Below are positions 57,416-64,000 of a stretch of DNA of 64,000 nucleotides, one piece after another. The first letter of the stretch is position 1. Every line of letters begins with the position of its first letter. The translations under genes and the position numbers were made by a program. Below the pieces are notes generated by a model that was given only the letters and a program-made list of their open reading frames with translations, was not told where the DNA came from and made no database searches. This DNA is from Gari tellinella (lineage: Eukaryota; Mollusca; Bivalvia; Cardiida; Psammobiidae), in the NCBI GenBank assembly GCA_922989275.2, contig OV277869.1:28034189-28098188 (forward strand), read 5' to 3'.

Positions 57416-57624
57416 TACAGTAGAACCTCTCTATTACGACCACTAAATTGTGTCAAATATTAGTCGCTTAAGACAGGTGACTGCTTAAAGCAATGTGAAA
57501 GTGAAACAGAAAGCTCCTACAGGAGCTTTCTGTTTCAATTTCACATTGCTTTAAGCTGCCATCTGTCTTTTAATACAGACAATTAGCCTTCTTTTAGTGG
57601 TCGTAATAAAGAGGTTCTACTTTA
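57416..57624. mobile_element. Family D MITE, complete
   Basis: TACAGTAGAACCTCTCTATT to AATAAAGAGGTTCTACTTTA. The core GCTTAAAGCAATGTGAAAG with apex AGCTCCTACAGGAGCT is nearly perfect. Its right TA (57623-57624) is also the left TA of the next element. Confidence 0.9.
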
Positions 57625-57874
57625 CAGTGGAGAAGACGTTATTGTTTACCAGTAAACGCATTTGCGCTTAAACATATATTTCCATGTGCAAACAGTTTTG
57701 GGGCAGATCAGTCGCCGGGTAACCCGGCGTCTGACCAGGTTCCAAATAAGTTGCAATTTAGATTAAAATGAATCTTGAGAAAATTTAAACACCTGGTGTT
57801 TTCTGCATTTTATTGCAATGCATTTGTGTTTCGTTTGGGTTTAGACGTGAAAGATAAAGAACTATTCCGCTACA
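57623..57874. mobile_element. Family B MITE adjacent to family D
   Basis: TACAGTGGAGAAGACGTTAT to a degenerate right end (GAACTATTCCGCTACATA). Core CAAACAGTTTTGGGGCAG with apex GCCGGGTAACCCGGC. Confidence 0.75.
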
Positions 57875-58239
57875 TATTAAGGATTTGGTACATGCGTTCT
57901 CTGTAACACGTGGTGTTGCTATTGTATTGAAATATCACAGCATACGATATATCAAATGATCTTAATATTATGAAGATCTACCTGAAAACAACCAATAAAA
58001 ACCCACTTGTGCTACAGTGGAGTAGTCATTATTCTTTAAAAAATAACGCGATTATATTAAAACCTTTACATTTATGTCCACTGAAACCAGTTTGAATCTA
58101 GATCAGACGCCGGGTTACCCGGCGTCTGATCAGGCTCCAAACTGCTTGTCACTCAGATTAAAATAAATAGTAAGAATAGTGAACAAGTTGTAATTTTCTA
58201 TGTTTTATTGAAATGTGTTTTCGTTTAAACGGGAAATAA

Positions 58240-58528
58240 GGAAGGGACCTTCGTGGTCTAGTGGTATAGTCACTGTGACTTACATCACTAAGCTCCTCAC
58301 CGCTGTGAGTTCGAATCCCAGTCGGGTCGTTCGGATTTTTCATGTGAGGAAGCCTTCAAGCTGACTTGCGTAAGGTCGGTGGTTATACCCAGTGGCCGAG
58401 TTGTGTCTGAAACAGAGCATAAAGGACTTCTGGGATCTTTCTCCCCCTATGATTAGCTGGACGTCGCGATATGACTGAAATACTGTTGAAAGCGACGTAA
58501 AATCAAAACAAATCAAATCAAATATACC
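58240..58528 (+). mobile_element. tRNA-derived SINE, Meta-SINE-like
   Basis: The head has an A box (TGGTCTAGTGGTA) and a B box (GAGTTCGAATCCC). The body has GAGGAAGCCTTCAAGCTGAC and GGTCGGTGGTTATACCCAG, which match the Meta-domain as I recall it from bivalve SINEs. The tail is GCGACGTAAAATC followed by an AAATC-type repeat. It is the first unit inside a 14-bp target duplication. Confidence 0.8.
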
Positions 58529-58662
58529 CAGTGGCCGAGTTATGACTGAAGCAGAGCATAAAGGGCTTCCTCCACCTGTAATCACCTGTAGTACAGTAGA
58601 ACCTCTCTATTACGACCACTAAACTGTGTCAAATATTAGTCGCTATGACTGAAATACTGTTA
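58526..58662 (+). mobile_element. Second SINE fragment with an embedded family D fragment
   Basis: TACCCAGTGGCCGAGTTATG to CTCCACCTGTAATC repeats the SINE body. Then TACAGTAGAACCTCTCTATT to TTAGTCGCT (58590-58645) is family D. The SINE tail ATGACTGAAATACTGTT follows immediately. The junctions are seamless. Confidence 0.7.
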
Positions 58663-59586
58663 AGGATGTCGGCCTGTCTTTTTGAGCATTATGAAATTTC
58701 CGAAAAATTTTACGAACACCTTTTTAAAAAAAATGTTAAGAACTCATTTTTGGTGAATGCATACAGTAATAAAATACTATTTTCCCGGGGAAAAAAATTC
58801 GATTTTCGTTCCGGAAGGGACTTTTTAAGTTTTATGTCCTATTCGTAGTTTACAGCATACACTGTTTTCATAGGTAGGTTGCATTTTGTTACATCCGATT
58901 TCATTTCAATTTCACAGAATATAAGCATGAAATTTTCATGGTAGTACAGTTTTAGTATAAATTATAGATAACTCGATAGATAAAATGATTTTTTTTTTAA
59001 AAAAAATATTTTTGGTAAAAATACACCAAAAATTGAAAAAATGAGAAAAAATGGATTTTTTAGATAAAATGATCTATATCTTTTTTAAAAGATCCGGGAC
59101 CCTGTGTTTTTATTTGCTATTTCACTAAAACTTTTTGTTTGCAAGGCTAAAAACAACAAATAAAAAATTTGGTAATTAGTTTGCTACAATTTGTAGGGCA
59201 ATATTCACTGTGCCTTATTCTCCCATTATAAAAAAGTGGGTGGGGTAAATTTTACTCCTTTCCGGTGAAATCAAACATTTTTATTTTGGATCTTAAAAAA
59301 ACATTATTTTCAGGGTTTATTCTTACTATGGTAATATAAATTAGGATACTTTTTGTACAAATAGATTGTTTAAATAAAGATTGAAAACCCGTAGTACAAA
59401 AAAGTAGGAGTTTTTATGAAGCTTCAATTTTAGGGGGGTAGCTTTGAAAAATCTCAAATTGTGAAAAAGAAAGGTCCGGTACCCCCACTTTTTCACCAGT
59501 TTTGTCATAGAAACTAATTTTACTGTCTGTATGCAAAGTTTGAAGAATTTGGTAATTATTTTCCAAAGGTGTACCTACCCCCTTAA
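58660..59586. mobile_element. TTAA-flanked 920-bp insertion in the SINE tail
   Basis: The intact SINE reads ACTGTTGAAAGCGACG. Here ACTG-TTAA and TTAA-AAGCGACG are separated by 919 bp, so TTAA is duplicated. Ends read TTAAGGATGTCGG and, from the right, TTAAGGGGGTAGG: weak inverted repeats. The interior is A/T-homopolymer-rich without ORF. piggyBac-like mobilisation is plausible. Confidence 0.7.
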
Positions 59587-59810
59587 AAGCGACGTAAACT
59601 CATAACAAATCAAATCAAACTAAACGGGAAATAATAACGTATGCTCAATTTTAAAACAAGTAATCAAACACTTTGGAGCCTTGTCAGACGAACGGGCAAC
59701 ACGGCATCTTATCAGGCTACAAACTGTTTGCCATTCTGATTTAAAAAAATCAGTTTTAAATGATCTACAACTTGTTTAATTGCACTGTGCTTGTTTTCGT
59801 TTTTCAAAGC

Positions 59811-60067
59811 TTAAAACCCTTTCCCCAATAGGAGCGACTTTTAGCGCATTTTTATTTATTCCTCCGCTGAAGAAAATAGTTCTAATTTGTACACAGTCAT
59901 GAACATTGTACGATAAGAAATATTTTATAGTTTCTAGCAGAGGGTAGCTTAAAGCAGGCTGAAAATAAAGCAGAATGCGCCTTAAGGCGCATTCTGCTTT
60001 ACTTTCAACCTGCTTTAATTGGTTACATGTCTTCAAAACAAGAAACAGGCTATTGGGTAAAGGATTA
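59811..60067. mobile_element. Family C MITE, complete
   Basis: TTAAAACCCTTTCCCCAATA to ATTGGGTAAAGGATTAA. The core GCTTAAAGCAGGCTGAAAAT has apex GCGCCTTAAGGCGC. Confidence 0.85.
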
Positions 60068-60196
60068 AAAGAATAATTTCTTCCCCACCGTTTATATGTT
60101 TAAATTATTGTCTTAAAAGTACTGATGATTGTTTCAAACTGAACTACATAGTTATGGGGTGAAATGGGGGGAGGTGGAGAGAGAGAAAGAAAACCA

Positions 60197-60439
60197 GGGG
60201 CCCGTTTTACTAAACTACTTACGCAAAAATTTTGCGTAAGTCAAAATTTTAAGTTTTAATTTATATTTTTTATTATCACTTGCTACAAACAGCAAATAGC
60301 CAGATCAGAGGACGGGCTTTTAGCGCGTCCTCTGATCTGGATTTTTGCTGTTTGCAAACGTTTATGATCGAAAAATAAGAGTTAAACGATTTGGACTTAC
60401 GCAAAATTTTTGCGTAAGTTGTTTAATAAAACGGGCCCC
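60197..60439. mobile_element. Family E MITE, copy 2 (243 bp)
   Basis: Same ends, length and core as 53532-53774, with a handful of substitutions. Confidence 0.9.
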
Positions 60440-60906
60440 AGGAGTTTAAAAATAGTAAACATTCTGAGAGAACAGTATTTATTGAAACATTGAACAATAC
60501 TGTAAAAAGTCTGAAAACAGGATTTTACATACATCCTATAATACTTTGTAAATGAATTCATGAAACACGTGAATATGATTCCAAACTTAATTAACTAAAC
60601 ATGTATAAGTAAGATCTCTTTCACACAAGCGTCACTCAGTTTCCATTCAGATCAGAACCAGACCAGATGCTGAAAATCTCTGGAAGAGTTATTCAGCATC
60701 TGGTCTTGATGCATCAACTTGTAAATGCCTTATCAATGCAGTTTTGATCTGGATCTTAACTCAGACCTTTACTAATTAAATGAATACTTTTACATTAATC
60801 ATAACATTAGTTTTTATATATTTGGTTTTTAAAATATTAAATAAGGTTACAATGTAACACTGTCGACATCATGTTAATGCAGCGCCGAGTGTATGAGTTA
60901 AATATT
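60440..60906. other. Unassigned stretch with one small palindrome
   Basis: At 60661-60711 ACCAGATGCTGAA / TTCAGCATCTGGT pair around CTCTGGAAGAG. Nothing else recognised. Confidence 0.55.
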
Positions 60907-61230
60907 GATATCGGTTAAAGACATTTCCTCAGTCCATTGGTGGATGGCCCCCATTGTTCTAGATATGTGTAAATGTAACTGTCAAAGCATGCTGCACATG
61001 CTGCCAGCGGGTATACCAATATCAGTTTACCTGGTGAGGCCCAGATTATACTCATGTTCTAGTGCTTTTCAATGGTTATTTTTAACCAAACTATCAAATA
61101 TAAAGGTCGGGTCTCACATGAGACGCTTTAATACATGTACCGACATGTCCACAAGACCCATGCTTTTTGCAAGGAAATTGTCTGGCAAGGCGTTATGACC
61201 GAAAGGTCGTCAGGAGATGTCTTTAAAGAA
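60907..61230. repeat. Dispersed repeat R, copy 2
   Basis: Same-orientation match to 47813-48164, lacking the C/CA tract and the following palindrome. Confidence 0.8.
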
Positions 61231-61392
61231 ATGTTATAGACTATATAAGGTTTTAAAGATTGAAACCATCATAAACTGAATAAATCTCGTCCGGTTTAGT
61301 TTGTTTCTGGTCATTATATTTCAAAATTCAGTAGGTTGTTTTCTCAAAGACATTTAAAACAGTCTAAAGGCTACACTGTGAAACTATCATTG

Positions 61393-61445
61393 TTGTAAGG
61401 AGGGAATCGTTGTTCAGATGGCAGTTGTAGGGAGGCAGGTCTGTA
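61393..61445. mobile_element. Family A MITE, end fragment
   Basis: TTGTAAGGAGGGAATCGTTG then GTTGTAGGGAGGCAGGTCTG plus TA. Confidence 0.6.
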
Positions 61446-61461
61446 TTTGCGAATGTTAGCT

Positions 61462-61711
61462 TACAGTGGATAATGTGTTATTCTTTCCCAATAAACGCGT
61501 TTACGCTAAAACTATTATTTGCAGTGCAAACAGTTTGGAGCCATATCAGACGCCGGGTAACCCGGCGTCTGATCAGGCTCCAAACTGTTTGCCACCAAGA
61601 TAAACATGAATTATCAGAACTGTCCAAAATTTGTTCTTTTCTACGTTTTAGTGCTTTGCGTTTGCGTACGTTTGCGTTTAAACGGGAAAGAATAACAGAT
61701 TCTCCACTGTA
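61462..61711. mobile_element. Family B MITE, complete reference copy
   Basis: CAGTGGATAATGTGTTATTC to GAATAACAGATTCTCCACTG with TA on each side. The core at 61527-61592 has apex GCCGGGTAACCCGGC and perfect arms CAAACAGTTTGGAGCC / GGCTCCAAACTGTTTG. Confidence 0.9.
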
Positions 61712-61742
61712 GCAGGATAAGTGTTAAGAACCATAGCTCACG

Positions 61743-61985
61743 TACAGCTGTGAAGACGTAATTCGTTTCCAATAAACGCGTTAATACTGAAGCATTGCAA
61801 ACAATGTGGAGCCAGATCAGACGCCGGGTTACCCGGCATCTGAGCTGGCTCCACACTGTTTGCCACTCGTACATGTATTAAATTTTGTCGTCAATTTTTC
61901 TTAGAAAGTGTAATTTCCTACATTATAATGATTAGTTTAGTTTAGTTTCGTTTAAACGGGAAAGAATAATGTTTTCTCCACTGTA
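61743..61985. mobile_element. Family B MITE next to a promoter
   Basis: TACAGCTGTGAAGACGTAAT to AATGTTTTCTCCACTGTA. The core at 61796-61863 has apex GCCGGGTTACCCGGC. Its right border is 31 bp upstream of a CRE-like site and 48 bp upstream of a TATA box. Confidence 0.8.
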
Positions 61986-62015
61986 CATGGACACGTAGTT
62001 GCTCACGCCCACGGG

Positions 62016-62040
62016 TTACGTCACACGAACTGTATATAAG
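62016..62040 (+). promoter_or_regulatory. Core promoter with CRE-like site and TATA box
   Basis: TTACGTCA at 62016-62023 matches a CREB/ATF-type half-palindrome. TATATAAG at 62033-62040 is a strong TATA box. Transcription would start about 25-35 bp downstream, around 62065-62073. The combination with a nearby splice donor makes chance less likely. Confidence 0.65.
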
Positions 62041-62067
62041 TCGCACTGTCCGGCAATAAATTTTGTA

Positions 62068-62117
62068 ACAGCCATTTCAACGACTGAACGATTCTACTTC
62101 ACCACAGAAGATCAATT
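62068..62117 (+). other. Predicted non-coding first exon
   Basis: From the presumed start region after the TATA box to AATT|GTAAGTA, an excellent donor at 62118. There is no ATG in this stretch, so it would be 5' UTR. The coding part must lie downstream of an intron; I cannot find it before 64000. The exact start base is inferred. Confidence 0.5.
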
Positions 62118-62469
62118 GTAAGTACCTCGCTTTGGTTTTAACAGTTACTGTATTTATTTCTTTTTCCACTTTGAATCTGTTTGAAAAATTATTTCTTGCC
62201 GATGTGTTTGGAAATTGTCTTTTACCGATTTGTTTGAAACTCGTCTATTGTTTGTTCCAGTGAACTATTTTATGGTTTACAAATTAATAGTGCAAATACT
62301 GTTTGATAGATAAAAGAAATGATATTTACAAAAATAGTTGATATAATTATACTTCTTCAATTATTACATCCACTAATTCAACTGCTACTATTATAACTTC
62401 TTTAAATAGTCATAATAATGATGACAAAAATTTGAACGGTACCTCTAAAAAAGAGAGGATAACAAGGGG
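62118..62469 (+). other. Presumed first intron, no feature
   Basis: AT-rich sequence after the predicted donor; no exon or repeat recognised. Confidence 0.4.
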
Positions 62470-62512
62470 TTTTTTTTCAGTGTAAGATCAGAATTTGATC
62501 CGTTGAGTGACA
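62470..62512. repeat. Half copy of the 62.7-kb hairpin
   Basis: TTTTCAGTGTAAGATCAGAA and TTGATCCGTTGAGTGACAT match the left arm of 62736-62857. Confidence 0.7.
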
Positions 62513-62735
62513 TGATTTACCTCGTATTGAGCCCTAAGTTTATATCGAACACATTTTCGTGACAGTTTTTATGTACGAATAACAAACAATGTTGTAAACA
62601 TAATTCTCTTTGATTTTATGGCTGAATGCATGTAACAAATGTGACGTGTGTTTTGACGTGATTTTCTTTGAAAAAGGCCCTTAGATGTCGAACTATTAGA
62701 AATGATCAGTTTATATAGAGGATAACTGGTTGTTG

Positions 62736-62857
62736 TTTTTCAGTGTAAGATAAGAATTTAATCCATTGAGTGAACATCAGACGTTATATTTTCACGAGTG
62801 GCGAATATAACAGTCTGATGTTCACGAAATAGATTAAATTCAATCTTATACTGAAAA
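62736..62857. repeat. 122-bp foldback hairpin
   Basis: TTTTTCAGTGTAAGATAAGA, AATTTAATC and GTGAACATCAGAC pair with GTCTGATGTTCAC, GATTAAATT and TCTTATACTGAAAAA. The loop is TTTTCACGAGTGGCG. Confidence 0.85.
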
Positions 62858-62999
62858 AAGTACAGTTAGTCTATTTATTTATACTTTTAAGCCACTTTTA
62901 AACGAAATTGTTCCGACAGCTGAAAGCGAAAGTACATGATTCACCCCTTGTTGAGCACTAAATTATCGTGACAATGCCGTCACTGATTTATTGTTTTGA

Positions 63000-63300
63000 C
63001 GCCATCGGAATTACTTCCGATCCAGCCCCATGTTCAAGAGCATCGAGCGGAAACCTAGCGGAAAGCTAGCGCTTGCTGTCTGCTCGCTATCGTTCAACAA
63101 GCACAGCTTGCGCCCCTAGATTGTACTATAATACAACTAGCAACTTTTACGTACTGATACCTTCCGCTCGCCAAGCGCTCGCCGAGCAAGTTCGTTCAAG
63201 AGCGAGCGACCGTCCGCTCGGTAAGCGGAAGGTTGGCTGAACAGGCCACTGGATTCGTGGTCCTCCGTTTAGCGGTTCGCGACAAATCGGGCTGCCGGAA
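63000..63300. repeat. GC-richer region with short self-complementary CGCTCG/GCGGAAG motifs
   Basis: CCTTCCGCTCGCCAAGCG and GGTAAGCGGAAGG are inverted at 63160-63230. GAGCGGAAACCTAGCGGAAA at 63045 is related. The composition differs from the surroundings. Possibly another foldback, but not a clean one. Confidence 0.5.
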
Positions 63301-63747
63301 TTGAACGTTAAAACACGATTGGCTACTATTCTTGGGGCCCTACGGGGAAAATTCATAAATGAAGCACGCGCGACGATAATCCCACTGCTTGAAGCAGTGG
63401 CATTATCAAGTGATTCCCTTGTAATCCACCGAAAAGCATAAATAAATATTATTATTAAATTAATTCCCTATCTGGAATATTGAAAAAAATATTGTAAAAT
63501 TTACAATAAAATACAAAAAAATACAACAATAAAAGCAGTAACACCACCATTACCAACAACAATAATAATATTATAGATAAAAATTATAACAAATTTAATA
63601 CTTATATGAAAATAATGATAATAATTTTAATAATAAAAGTCAGATAGCTTAAGACAATAATAAGTCGTCAGCATCAATGTACCCGTAGAATATCAGTAAC
63701 TAAATTATTTTAAACTTTTCACTGCCTTGCCTAGAGTACAATACATT
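63301..63747. other. No recognisable feature beyond AT-rich microsatellites
   Basis: AATAATAAT-type runs at about 63560-63640. Confidence 0.5.
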
Positions 63748-64000
63748 CACAGCACCCCTCTCTACAACGCCACCCAATGAGAGAAAAAAATATGCGTGCA
63801 TTGTTCGAAAGGAGTCGGTTTAGGGACGGGAATTGGCTAGCATTTGCAATCAGCTTGAATCCAGATCAGACGCCTCGTAACGCGGCGTCTGATCTGGATA
63901 CAAGCTTTTTGTCACTCGTCATTAAGTTTTTTCTGTCAAAATGTCTATTATGTAACTTCGAAAACAACAGAAGACGGCAATTTAAATCAGGCGACATCAG
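63748..64000. mobile_element. Family A MITE, cut by the window end
   Basis: CAGCACCCCTCTCTACAAC, a core at 63847-63910 with apex GCCTCGTAACGCGGC, then GTCAAAATGTCTATTATG and AGAAGACGGCAATTT in family order. Confidence 0.85.

Larger units (their letters stand above)
58013..59640. mobile_element. Family B MITE split by a SINE complex
   Basis: TACAGTGGAGTAGTCATTAT and core apex GCCGGGTTACCCGGC (58092-58145) lead to TAAACGGGAAATAA at 58226-58239. The same 14 bases recur at 59621-59634, after which B continues briefly. They are the target duplication of the insert. Another broken B core lies at 59664-59731. Confidence 0.8.

Overview
This window is nuclear DNA from a eukaryote. It is AT-rich, its genes are split by introns with GT..AG borders, and there is no operon-like packing. 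Repeat content points to a bivalve mollusc: a tRNA-derived SINE whose body resembles the Meta-SINE superfamily, a non-LTR retrotransposon with a 2A-like peptide, elements ending in ATGCCCCCG and CGGGGGCAT, and many short inverted-repeat elements (MITEs). The bivalve assignment is an inference from repeat style; I cannot name the species.

Host genes are few and partial. A MINPP1-like histidine phosphatase first exon lies on the minus strand at 4776-5162. A receptor-like secreted or membrane protein on the minus strand has a signal-peptide exon at 30303-31382 and a phase-compatible second exon at 18483-19205, about 11 kb apart; a very tentative tail exon lies at 15955-16140. A short signal-peptide exon starts at 21331 on the plus strand and runs into a LINE fragment. 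A convincing promoter and non-coding first exon lie at 62016-62117 on the plus strand, and the rest of that gene probably lies beyond the window.

Most of the sequence is mobile DNA. From left to right: an inverted duplication of a decayed transposon gene (1-2945); tandem 361-bp units (3355-4085); a run of MITEs (4384-9140); a LINE with endonuclease and reverse transcriptase regions (10290-14800), broken by a frameshift and a 1-kb inverted-repeat insertion; nested MITEs around the receptor gene (16.6-32.2 kb); a 7.5-kb foldback with arms of more than 2 kb (32815-40310); degenerate repeats (42.8-47.5 kb); and a dense MITE/SINE zone (47.5-62 kb).

I group the MITEs as follows. Family A starts CAGTGCTCCCTCTCTAC. 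Family B starts CAGTGGAGAA. Family D starts CAGTAGAACCTCTCTAT. Family P starts CAGTNGAAACTCG. A, B, D and P have TA target duplications and pogo/Tigger-like ends. Families C and H start TTAACCC and use TTAA. Family E starts GGGGCCCGTTTTAC. The most unusual observation is that long palindromic cores are shared between families whose termini are unrelated: one core in A, B, H and (in variant form) E, and another in C and D. This looks like modular reuse of hairpin cores between transposon classes. All family names are my own labels.
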